A stretch of 38,877 bases of DNA, taken from contig DIWZ01000030.1 in NCBI GenBank assembly GCA_002435955.1, forward strand, positions 49,059 through 87,935, written 5' to 3'. Shown here one piece after another: positions 24,480 through 32,677 of the stretch (its first letter is position 1; each line of letters opens with the position of its first letter). The position numbers were made by a program, and so were the translations under genes. This stretch comes from Pelobacter sp. UBA6093 (GTDB lineage: Bacteria > Desulfobacterota > Desulfuromonadia > Desulfuromonadales > Syntrophotaleaceae). The notes under the pieces are model-generated. The model was not told the DNA's origin. It saw nothing but the letters and a program-made list of their open reading frames with translations, and searched no databases.

Positions 24480-25126
24480 ATGGAAGCCCTGAGCATTGTA
24501 GCTAAACTCCTGGCTGTCCTCGGAAGTATATTCGCGTCTACAAGACCATGTCCGAGTTGGGCCCGCGCCGCCGTGCAGGACTCCGGGAAGACTTCTCCTT
24601 TCTCGAAAACTTCGTCAAAATGGTTTCCGGCAATCCTCCCCCGCATAATGTACTTATAGAGAAAGGCTATCTCGCTTTTTCCGGCCGGCAGCTTGCGGCC
24701 CGCGAGATCCATTTTCTTCTTGATTTCGACTATCCCTCGCAGGCGTTAAAAACCTATGCAATAGGTCGGGAGTTCGTAGAGATCTCTTTAACTGGCTCCC
24801 CAAGAATCGAGTTTAGGGGTCAATACCGGAAAGAGCGAGCTCGCACCTGGTATAAAAGAAGGCAGACTTGTTGGTATTTTCTTTTTGCCTTATTGGCACT
24901 TTTGCCATTGTTTTTTATCGGTAATCTGATCGCTGGGATGGGGAGTGGGGCGCTTATAGTTGTTGCCGCATTTTTTCTCGCGTTTGGGACATTGGCAATT
25001 AACAGTCTGTTCGACTGGGGGCGAATGATCGGAGCGGAGTGTCTGATGAATGGCGAGTTCGGTGAAGTTAACGTTAACGAGGTCATCGAGCCTGCCGCCA
25101 GCATGGTTTGCGCGACAAATGGGTAG
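24480..25126 (+). pseudogene. Two-segment membrane protein gene, apparently frameshifted near its start
   Basis: ATG at 24480 (GGGG upstream) gives MEALSIVAKLLAVLGSIFAS, a hydrophobic segment. The reading then needs to change frame near 24535 to enter the long frame that continues VYKTMSELGPRRRAGLREDF to 25126. Read across the shift, it resembles proteins opening with a membrane helix and a YKT.SELGP.R cytoplasmic part. The long frame alone (ATG 24548, 192 residues) has two central membrane segments (CWYFLFALLALLPLFFIGNL and the GALIVVAAFFLAFGTLAI stretch) and no ribosome site. It lies between two defence-type genes; its function is unknown. The shift could be a real mutation or a sequencing error. 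Confidence 0.5.
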
Positions 25127-25280
25127 TGAAATCTTGGTTGGGTTTACCCTAGCATCGGGACGCATAACCATACATTAGAATATTTGACAGGCAAGGTTCT
25201 TTGCCGGTATTTATGAACAAGTTTTATTTTAATGCCGGAGGGGACATGCTGGGGAATAATCAAACCACTGCCAATAAACT

Positions 25281-25325
25281 AGAGCCGCCTGCCTGAGAAG
25301 ATCCGGAGGGCGGCTCTTTCTTTTT
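25281..25325 (+). terminator. Rho-independent terminator
   Basis: AGAGCCGCC (25281-25289) pairs with GGCGGCTCT (25309-25317), followed by TTCTTTTT. It separates the membrane-protein gene from the ATPase region. Confidence 0.8.
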
Positions 25326-25362
25326 GGGCGGGGTGAATATGGTGAAATCAGAAACGTGCCCT

Positions 25363-25484
25363 CGTAAGCTTCCCTGTCAAGTTGACAGTTGCAAAGTAGA
25401 GTTCTGGCTGTTTCGTAAGCTTCCCCAAACGGTAGACATAGCAAAAGTAGAGTTTTCTGGCACACTACGACAGGGAAGCTTACG
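25363..25484. mobile_element. Inverted-repeat remnant, IS-end-like
   Basis: CGTAAGCTTCCCTGTC (25363-25378) recurs perfectly inverted at 25469-25484, with an internal direct copy CGTAAGCTTCCCC at 25414-25426. Inside, GCAAAGTAGAGTTCTGGC and GCAAAAGTAGAGTTTTCTGG repeat each other. Repeated sub-motifs of this kind are typical of IS21-family ends. No transposase remains, so this is a solo end or a MITE. Confidence 0.5.
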
Positions 25485-25563
25485 TAACCTTGGTCCGCTG
25501 CAACTTGGTAACTTGGAAGCTTGCCCCCGACCACACAATTTGCTCCAATACAAAGGAATAAGG

Positions 25564-27717
25564 ATGAAAATAGAATTTAACAGAATCGCGAAAGGTGCAA
25601 TTTTTTGCGAAGAGTTTAGTAACTTTACCCAAAATAACTTTGTCACGTTTGGGCCAAATCGCATCTGTATAATTTATGGTCCAAATGGTACCGGAAAAAC
25701 TAGCCTAGCAAAGGTCTTGGATCAAGACAAAGGATCAGAATACACACTCTCAATAGACGGAAAGATATTTACTGAAAAAGAATCAAAGTTTGCGCATGTA
25801 ATATCCGACCAAAATGATCGAAATATAATTCAAGGAAGCACCGAAGATTTTATCCTTGGCGATAACATCAAGCGTGAATATGAGCTCAAGCGAAAAATTG
25901 AAGCTGGCTTTAAGAGTCTATTCGAAGAGGTGCTGATACCATGCCTAAAGAAGAAATTTGGCATATCGGTTAAAACATCACAATTTGATACACTATTTGC
26001 TGATAAGACTCTATTGGAGTTCATCTCTGACTTAGCAAATATTAAATCTAAAGGTAAGAACATTGATCGTGAAAAATTTTTATCTCACATAGAAAGTTTA
26101 AATATTCAAGAAATAGCTCCGTATGAAGAAATAAAGTTCAATTTTTTTGTTGAAGATTACAAGAAAAAAGACTCGGCGATCAAAATATTTTTGGGGCAGA
26201 TATTTTCGCTAGACGCAGAAGAAAGAGCACTTCTTAAATTAGACGAAAACGATGAGGCCGTAAGAATTCTTCAAAAATTTAGTTATTTAAGTGAGTGTAT
26301 AATCTGTGACCATAAGATTGACCGTGACAAAGTTCTAATGTCGAAGCAAGCCGAGAAAAATGCCACTTTAGAATCCTTGAGCGAAAAGACAAAAAAAATC
26401 ATTGAAGGTATTGTCGGCAAACTACCATATGAAGACCCTTTCGGAATTGCCGAATCTCTGAGAACATCGCTGCGAAACAATAATATTAAATCAATTGATG
26501 ATATTAAGAAAGAAATTGCATTATATCTGGAGATATTTCCTTCTCTGGTAAATAATTATTTCGTTGAATCATTGAAAGATATTTGCATATCTGGAGACTT
26601 TAAAGAATACAGTGGGCTTACAAAAGAAAAACCTCAATTCGAAAATGAAGATATAATATTTATAGAAAAGTTTTTGAACGATTGTCTCGATAGAAAGATT
26701 ACGCTGGCGCGTGATGAAGACAATAATCTTAAGTTATTGCTCGGTGATGATGAATTCTTGAATTGTGATAGAAAGAAGCTGTCCTTAAGCAACGGAGAAC
26801 AGAATTTTTTGTCACTAGCATTCGAGCTATTAAAGTCACAGAAAGTCGAAAAGGAAATCATCGTTCTCGATGATCCAATATCTAGTTTCGACTCCATATA
26901 TAAGAATAAAATTGCATTTGCAATATTAAAACTACTTTCAGAAAAAAAATCGATTATATTGACACACAACACAGAATTGATAAAGCTTCTTGAGCATCAA
27001 CAGAAAAGTTGTTTTAATCTTTACTATTTGAACAACACAAAGGGTGAAGAAAACGGTTTTATAAATATAAACAAAAATGAGGTTGAAGTACTTTTATACA
27101 TTCATAAATTTCTTGAACTACTTCGAACTGGAATTAAAGACGAAATAAATGATGAGCTAATTTTTTTAATTTCTGTAGCACCGTTTCTGCGCGGTTGCTG
27201 TCAAGTATTCAACTTGCCAACACAAAAAAACCTACTAACAAAAGTAATGCATGGGTACGAAACTGAAAAAGTGGATCTTACAGAGATTTACAATACCGTA
27301 ATCGGGCCGGGGGTAATAAAAAATAAACACATAGTATCCGCAGAGGATATTACTAACTTGGATATTGATAATTGTATTGCGATATCGCCGGACAAATATC
27401 CTCTACTCCACAAGACTATGAACCATACATTTGCTTATTTATACCTTCGCCTAAATGTTGAGAAGGTTTTAGTGTCAAAATATTCCATTGACACTACTAA
27501 GCATGACATGCTCACCAATATTATCACAAACTCATTTAGGGGCGCTGATTCAGAAGCAATCCATAATAGAGTTTTCTTCTTATCTCGAAAAACACTGCTA
27601 AACGAATTTAACCACTTTGAAATTGATATGAACATATTCCAGCCAGCAATTGATATTACAAATCAGGCCTTAATAAAAGAAAAAGAACTAATAATGACAA
27701 AGTTGTCAAACTTGTGA
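25564..27717 (+). CDS. ABC/AAA_13-type ATPase with zinc-hook motif, probable defence protein
   Basis: 717 residues. Walker A GPNGTGKTS at 39-47, a CIIC zinc-hook-like pair at 245/248 inside the helical insert, ABC signature LSNGEQ at 408-413, Walker B IIVLDD at 432-437, and H-loop LTHN ending at 469. This order (split ABC head with a CxxC tip) matches the AAA_13 group, which contains the anticodon nucleases PrrC and RloC. The C-terminal 245 residues would be the effector. It contains R, E and H residues (FRGADSEAIHNR) but I cannot assign an anticodon-nuclease triad. The ATG at 25564 has AAGGA upstream; the in-frame extension to 25324 is translated from the IS-end remnant and is rejected. Markedly AT-rich compared with its neighbours, so recently acquired. 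No methyltransferase or restriction partner is adjacent. Confidence 0.8.
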   Translation: MKIEFNRIAKGAIFCEEFSNFTQNNFVTFGPNRICIIYGPNGTGKTSLAKVLDQDKGSEYTLSIDGKIFTEKESKFAHVISDQNDRNIIQGSTEDFILGDNIKREYELKRKIEAGFKSLFEEVLIPCLKKKFGISVKTSQFDTLFADKTLLEFISDLANIKSKGKNIDREKFLSHIESLNIQEIAPYEEIKFNFFVEDYKKKDSAIKIFLGQIFSLDAEERALLKLDENDEAVRILQKFSYLSECIICDHKIDRDKVLMSKQAEKNATLESLSEKTKKIIEGIVGKLPYEDPFGIAESLRTSLRNNNIKSIDDIKKEIALYLEIFPSLVNNYFVESLKDICISGDFKEYSGLTKEKPQFENEDIIFIEKFLNDCLDRKITLARDEDNNLKLLLGDDEFLNCDRKKLSLSNGEQNFLSLAFELLKSQKVEKEIIVLDDPISSFDSIYKNKIAFAILKLLSEKKSIILTHNTELIKLLEHQQKSCFNLYYLNNTKGEENGFININKNEVEVLLYIHKFLELLRTGIKDEINDELIFLISVAPFLRGCCQVFNLPTQKNLLTKVMHGYETEKVDLTEIYNTVIGPGVIKNKHIVSAEDITNLDIDNCIAISPDKYPLLHKTMNHTFAYLYLRLNVEKVLVSKYSIDTTKHDMLTNIITNSFRGADSEAIHNRVFFLSRKTLLNEFNHFEIDMNIFQPAIDITNQALIKEKELIMTKLSNL

Positions 27718-27944
27718 TATTTTATAAATGAAACGGGTTGACCTGGTAAGACAATGAAGCTGACGCGGAATATCTTTATATTTCCCGAATGATTCTGTGG
27801 TGTTCGTAGGGTATGTTGCCAACGCTAATCACTGTCGTTGAAGATCGCAAAAATTCTGCATTAATCACGATCTGCAGATTCATTTTAGATGTTTTACTAT
27901 CAGGGCTCTAAGCATCCAGTGATTTATGGGTGCTGATGAAAAGT

Positions 27945-27987
27945 GGAAAAGGGGTCATGGAAAAGGGGTCAAGTCTTTGCTTGACTC
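27945..27987. repeat. REP-like unit past the ATPase gene
   Basis: GGAAAAGGGGTCA occurs twice in tandem, followed by the hairpin GTCAAG-TCTTTG-CTTGAC (27968-27985). The rest of 27718-28197 has no recognisable gene. A direct repeat (TCAAAGCATCTT-like) lies near 28100-28132. Confidence 0.6.
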
Positions 27988-28197
27988 AACTTTGATGGAA
28001 CAAGTCCTCCAAGTTGCAGCGACCCAAGAGAACGCATTCTATATGCTCACGAGCCACATAGGGTCGGTGGTTAACTTGGTCCGCCCCATGGCGTCAAGGC
28101 CAAAGCATCTTGCTGAGGTCAAAGCATCTTTTCCTTGAAACTAGGAAAAGCATGAAACACTTTCCCAAATTCCTAATATACCCCCGACTCAAACCGT

Positions 28198-31100
28198 CTA
28201 CCCTTCACCTCTCTGTACTCGCCATTCAATGCTCATCGGCGCACTCCCCTTGCGACTCTTATAAGTCACTGATCCATAATAGGTAAAAGGCGCGGCCTTT
28301 CCTCCAGCCAACTTACCCTCACGTACAAAAAGGTGGACAGCGATCCCCATTTTCTTGTGCTCAATCAACTCTTTGCCCCGCTTGCTCTCTGGGGTCGTGC
28401 TGTTCTGGCTCTGCCAGTGAAAAGTCGTTTCGTCCACCCAATAATCGTGATAGCGGTGTTCCTCGCTCTTTCCTTGCTTGTTTAGCGTAACTAGCAACAC
28501 ATGGGCGTGCTGATCATTGAGCACTACATGACCAGAATGCCAATTTCCTGGGTTGAATTCTAAGCCAAAGAGAGCCGGGATTTCCTCGCGCATAAACGCC
28601 TGCCCCAAAGCCAATTCAAGGGGATTCAGAACTTCTTTGAAACGCGCAAAGGTACGCATGTCATCATCAGCGACCAGATCTTCAAAATCAGGATTGGTGG
28701 CGCGAAGTACGTAGCGCCCGGGGCTAGGCTTTGTGACCAGTCGCAGCAGATACTGGTTGTCACCGGAGTCCTGACGTTCAATCGCCATGATGTCCCCAGT
28801 AATTTGACCTGCGCTTACCGGCGTAATCCGCTCCAACAGTAGATAGTCGCCATCCTGAATAGGCCTCTTTCCCCCATTCATCGAATTACCCGAAGCGCAC
28901 GCTATGAAGTGACGGGCCGGGTCGAGCTTTCCGTGCCCAGGCCCCAGGCTGCGATATTCTTCAGCATCGGCATTCCCGGTCTTGAAGTGGCCGCAGGCGA
29001 TTTTGATGTTTGGGAAAAAGGGGAGATCGACCTTGTCAGGGTTGGGGCGCAGCGGTACGACATTATTGACTTGTGTCGGTTCGCGTCGTGCTTCGTATGA
29101 AGCGAAACGGTAATCGACCAATTCCTGAAGCAACACCGATAAGGCCCCCCACTCTTCGGCGTCCACTTTGAAACGAGGGGTGAATTTGCCGTCCGCAATC
29201 TGAAACAAAGCCTGTGCCTTTGCAGAGCGGTTGCCGCCTACCCAGGCATTGACGGGATTGCTTTCCCAATAGCGTTGCCATTGAGCGGGGTTCAAGGATT
29301 CGATGTTTTGAAGGTCTTCTCTGATATCGAGGAGCAACGATCTTCTTCGCTGAAAAATCGCCAAAGACTGCAGAGCCAAAAGTTCCAAGGTGGGGTGCTT
29401 GATCAGCCCCTCATGCTCCAGCAATGCTTCGAGTAAGACCATCTTGAAACACTTGGTCATGGCAGTGATTTCGACCTCGCGAAAGAGCTTCGCATGGCGA
29501 TCGCCACAGCGCTTTTCCTCGGGCCCAAGATCCCCCATGGAATCAACGAAGGAAAACCAGCCACCATGCTGTCTTCTCATTTGGCTTAGCGAAGCGCCCG
29601 CACGGTAAAACTCGGCAAGGGTCGGCCGTCGGCCCAGCGTTTCACGCAACGCCTCGTATTCCTTTTGGACTCCGTCGCTATCGAGATCTTTTAGGAATGC
29701 GATCAGTTCGAGATCGTAATTGACGAAGCAACCTTCGGGAAGGTCAAGCCGGTTCTCTTCGACCCGGCGGGCAAACTCTGCCAGCGCCTTGTAAGTAGCC
29801 CCGGCATTAAAGAGCGCCTGATGTTTGTGGAAAAAGCTGTGGTGGTTGCCGATGAAATCGAGGATCACCAAATGCTCTTTGGGCGGTGCGGTGCGAAGAC
29901 CCCGGCCAAGCTGCTGCAGAAAAAGTATTTTGGACTCGGTGGGGCGCAATAACAGGACCGTATCAATACACGGTAAGTCCACCCCCTCGTTGAACAGGTC
30001 AACCGAGAAAATAACCTGCAACCGACCATCAGCCAATTGCTCAAGCGCCTCGCCTCGGGCCATGTCAGAGCCGGCGTAAACCGCCTCGGCCTTGACGCCC
30101 AGTTGGCGAAAATGCTTTGCCATAAAATCGGCATGGCGAATCGATACGCAAAAGGCCAGGGTGCGCTGTTGGGCGCGAAACTTCCACTCCTTAAAGGCAT
30201 GGCGGGCACGCGCTAAGGTTGCCAATTTGTTCGAGAGCAGTTCCGGATCGAATCTACCGCTACGCCAAGGGATTTCGCGGTAGTTCACGGCTTCGTCGAA
30301 GATGCCGAAATAATGAAAAGGCACCAGCAAACCACTGCTGACGCCCATGAAAAGATCGCGGCTGAACACCAGATTGTCGTCGCAGAGAGAAAGAATATCG
30401 GACTGGTCGGTTCGGTCCGGCGTCGCCGTCAGGCCGAGAAGAAAGCGCGGTTCGAAATGGCCAAGCAAGTGCCGATAGGTGGGAGCGGAAGCGTGATGAA
30501 ACTCATCGACCACCACGTAGTCGAAATGCCGAGGGGGAAACAGACTGAGATGTTCGAGTTTGCCCAGGGTTTGTACCGAGGCGCAAAGAATATCGACTTC
30601 TTGGTCTTTGACTTGCCCGGTATAAAAACCGACTCGGGCGTGGGGTCGAATGCGAAGAAAGGTGGTTTCCGCCTGAAAAAGAATTTCCTCCCGATGGGCG
30701 ACAAACAGCACCCGCTTTGCATTTATCTGCTGACTGTCAAAAGCCGCCAGCCAGGTTTTGCCGAGTCCGGTGGCCATGACCACCAGCCCCCGTCGATAGC
30801 CTTCGGCGCGTGTTTTGACCAAGGCCAACAGGGCTTCCTCCTGAATAGGGTTCGGGTCGGGCGGCGGCTCATGTTCGTTGCTGCCAGGGGCGACGGCCAT
30901 GGGGGAGATTCTGCGCCGCCGTTCGTAGGCCTCGATCCAGAGATGAGACAGAGGTACGGCACGGGGATCAGCAAAGAGTTCTTCAAATCGACTGCGGATT
31001 TCGACAAAGCCGGAATGCTCAGGCGACTCTTCCGGGCTTGATGGCTCGATGCGATAGTTCCACTCCAAGCCATCCTGCAAGGCCTGGCGGCTGATATTGC

Positions 31101-32067
31101 TGGAGCCGACATAGGCCACTCCCTGAGTGACTCTCCCCTCCTGCCGAACAAAAATATAGGCTTTCATATGAAAGCTGGAACCGGCCGACTCGTACACACG
31201 GACTTGCGCACCGCGTTCTTGCAGGAGCATAAGGCTACGCAATGCCTCGGGATCTGTCACATCGAGATAGTCGCTGGTGATGATTCTAAGGCGAGCAGGA
31301 GGTCGCGGACTTTCGTCGGAAGGGTCGAGGGCTTCTTTTAAATCGGCGAACAACAATCGCAATCCGGTTGCCTTGGTAAAGGCGACTGCCATGTCGATTT
31401 CGGTCGCGTGTTGAATACCATCAAGCAAGGAAGGCAAAAAGGAGGAGTCCTGCCCTCCCGTGATGAGCCTATTGCGCACCGAGTGCTTCCGCCGCACCAT
31501 GGCATTTAGCCATCTATCGGTTCGCCCTGGCCTTTGATCCGTGGTCTGCCAAAAATCGATTTTTTCGATATGGTTGAGATTCCCCAGCAGGCCGCGCAAT
31601 GCATTCTCGTTTAGATCAGTAAAGTGCCGGCCATCCTTTTTTCGTTCGCCCTGCCCCTCCTTGAAACTCAGATAAAGGGTGCCGCCTGGTTTCAACGCTG
31701 CCCAAAGGCGAACCAGCGCTGCGGGTATCTCGCAGAGAGGGAGGTGCAGCAAACTGGCACAGGCCCAGATGCCGTCATAAAATGCGATTTCGTCGATATC
31801 AGCGAAAGTGCGCACCGCAACGGGCTGACCCAGATACTCACTGGCCAAAGCAGCCAATTCGTGCGAAGCATCAAAAGCGGCGACGCGATAGCCGTAATCT
31901 TTAAAGGCTTTGGCATCGCGACCGGAGCCGCAACCCGCATCGAGAAGAGTCCCGCCATCCGGAATCTCTCGCAGAAATCGGCGATGGAGAGTGGACATAT
32001 CCACCCCCACGGTGTCCTCAAAGAATCCTGCAGCGTTACGGTTATAAAACTCTATGGTGTTTTCCAT
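28198..32067 (-). CDS. SauUSI-like type IV restriction protein fused to a methyltransferase and an S24-like domain
   Basis: 1289 residues in five parts. (1) 1-190: class I SAM methyltransferase, motif I LLDAGCGSGRD at 41-51; no DPPY/NPPY, so of the small-molecule type. (2) 195-390: PLD-family nuclease, H300-x-K302 and GSSN at 321-324. (3) 405-790: SF2 helicase with ATGLGKT (432-438), DEFH (521-524), TATP (547-550) and QLGRGLR (719-725). (4) about 1015-1145: S24/LexA-like domain with ASGNSM (S1062), QDGDYLLLER and RATNPDF; the residue aligned with the catalytic lysine of LexA is L1108. (5) 1146-1289: DUF3427 C-terminal segment (FNPGNWHSGHV, then YHDYWVDETTFHWQSQNSTT). PLD-SF2-DUF3427 is the layout of SauUSI, which cuts DNA carrying 5-methylcytosine or 5-hydroxymethylcytosine. 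The methyltransferase and S24 parts are additions. The start is 22 bases past the NUDIX stop, on the same strand. Confidence 0.85.
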   Translation of the reverse strand: MENTIEFYNRNAAGFFEDTVGVDMSTLHRRFLREIPDGGTLLDAGCGSGRDAKAFKDYGYRVAAFDASHELAALASEYLGQPVAVRTFADIDEIAFYDGIWACASLLHLPLCEIPAALVRLWAALKPGGTLYLSFKEGQGERKKDGRHFTDLNENALRGLLGNLNHIEKIDFWQTTDQRPGRTDRWLNAMVRRKHSVRNRLITGGQDSSFLPSLLDGIQHATEIDMAVAFTKATGLRLLFADLKEALDPSDESPRPPARLRIITSDYLDVTDPEALRSLMLLQERGAQVRVYESAGSSFHMKAYIFVRQEGRVTQGVAYVGSSNISRQALQDGLEWNYRIEPSSPEESPEHSGFVEIRSRFEELFADPRAVPLSHLWIEAYERRRRISPMAVAPGSNEHEPPPDPNPIQEEALLALVKTRAEGYRRGLVVMATGLGKTWLAAFDSQQINAKRVLFVAHREEILFQAETTFLRIRPHARVGFYTGQVKDQEVDILCASVQTLGKLEHLSLFPPRHFDYVVVDEFHHASAPTYRHLLGHFEPRFLLGLTATPDRTDQSDILSLCDDNLVFSRDLFMGVSSGLLVPFHYFGIFDEAVNYREIPWRSGRFDPELLSNKLATLARARHAFKEWKFRAQQRTLAFCVSIRHADFMAKHFRQLGVKAEAVYAGSDMARGEALEQLADGRLQVIFSVDLFNEGVDLPCIDTVLLLRPTESKILFLQQLGRGLRTAPPKEHLVILDFIGNHHSFFHKHQALFNAGATYKALAEFARRVEENRLDLPEGCFVNYDLELIAFLKDLDSDGVQKEYEALRETLGRRPTLAEFYRAGASLSQMRRQHGGWFSFVDSMGDLGPEEKRCGDRHAKLFREVEITAMTKCFKMVLLEALLEHEGLIKHPTLELLALQSLAIFQRRRSLLLDIREDLQNIESLNPAQWQRYWESNPVNAWVGGNRSAKAQALFQIADGKFTPRFKVDAEEWGALSVLLQELVDYRFASYEARREPTQVNNVVPLRPNPDKVDLPFFPNIKIACGHFKTGNADAEEYRSLGPGHGKLDPARHFIACASGNSMNGGKRPIQDGDYLLLERITPVSAGQITGDIMAIERQDSGDNQYLLRLVTKPSPGRYVLRATNPDFEDLVADDDMRTFARFKEVLNPLELALGQAFMREEIPALFGLEFNPGNWHSGHVVLNDQHAHVLLVTLNKQGKSEEHRYHDYWVDETTFHWQSQNSTTPESKRGKELIEHKKMGIAVHLFVREGKLAGGKAAPFTYYGSVTYKSRKGSAPMSIEWRVQRGEG

Positions 32068-32089
32068 TAAAACCCCGAGGACCCTTTAC

Positions 32090-32503
32090 TTAACCCACTG
32101 CACCACCAACCCCATCACTTGCCGATAGATATGCCGCGATGACCGGCAAGTCGGCCTCAGCCCAGTCGAGGGTATGCAGCTCACTTGGAGACAGCCAGCT
32201 TATGGCGGAGTGTTCGTGGAGAATAATTTCGCCTGACTCAATGGAGCAGATGAAAGGATAAAGTGTTACCTTGAGTGCTGGGTATTGGTGGGTACTGGAT
32301 GGCAGGCTTTCCTCCACGCGTATGCGAATGCCCATCTCTTCAAGAATTTCACGTCTTAGGCATTCCTCCGGCGTCTCCCCCGAATCGATCTTGCCGCCCG
32401 GAAACTCCCATTTTAACGGCATATTCATGTCGGCACTTCGTTGTGCGGCAAGGATAAGACCGTCTCGTTCGATGATGGCGCAGGTAACGTGAAGATGCTT
32501 CAT
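32090..32503 (-). CDS. NUDIX hydrolase (MutT-like)
   Basis: 137 residues. The NUDIX box is complete: GGKIDSGETPEECLRREILEEMGI (G-x5-E-x7-REUxEExGU). The opening HVTCAIIERDGLILAAQRS and the KWEFPGG strand match MutT/8-oxo-dGTP and CTP pyrophosphohydrolases, so it probably hydrolyses a damaged or modified nucleoside triphosphate. ATG at 32501-32503; the ribosome site is weak (TAGG 14 bases upstream). It is 22 bases upstream of the SauUSI-like gene on the same strand and therefore likely co-transcribed as the first gene of a two-gene defence unit. Confidence 0.87.
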   Translation of the reverse strand: MKHLHVTCAIIERDGLILAAQRSADMNMPLKWEFPGGKIDSGETPEECLRREILEEMGIRIRVEESLPSSTHQYPALKVTLYPFICSIESGEIILHEHSAISWLSPSELHTLDWAEADLPVIAAYLSASDGVGGAVG

Positions 32504-32677
32504 CAAATAAATACCTAATCATCAAAAGGTCATGCATTCCGGGGTCGAAACCAAGCCAACCAGTTGAAATCAAAAGATAACCACTCCAGAAATGGTCATT
32601 TTCGTGTGCTATGGGATGAATTTTAACCTCAAAATCAGACCCATAATTTACCTCTGGCGAAACCGGAAACATATTCC

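Noticed and set aside
25324..25563. N-terminal extension of the ATPase
   Set aside because: It is translated from the inverted-repeat remnant, and a proper ribosome site precedes the ATG at 25564.
27926..28138. 70-residue open frame
   Set aside because: It is largely made of REP-like repeat sequence, has no ribosome site and no family resemblance.
30313..31041. 242-residue plus-strand frame inside the SauUSI-like gene
   Set aside because: Shadow frame; the opposite strand carries all helicase motifs.
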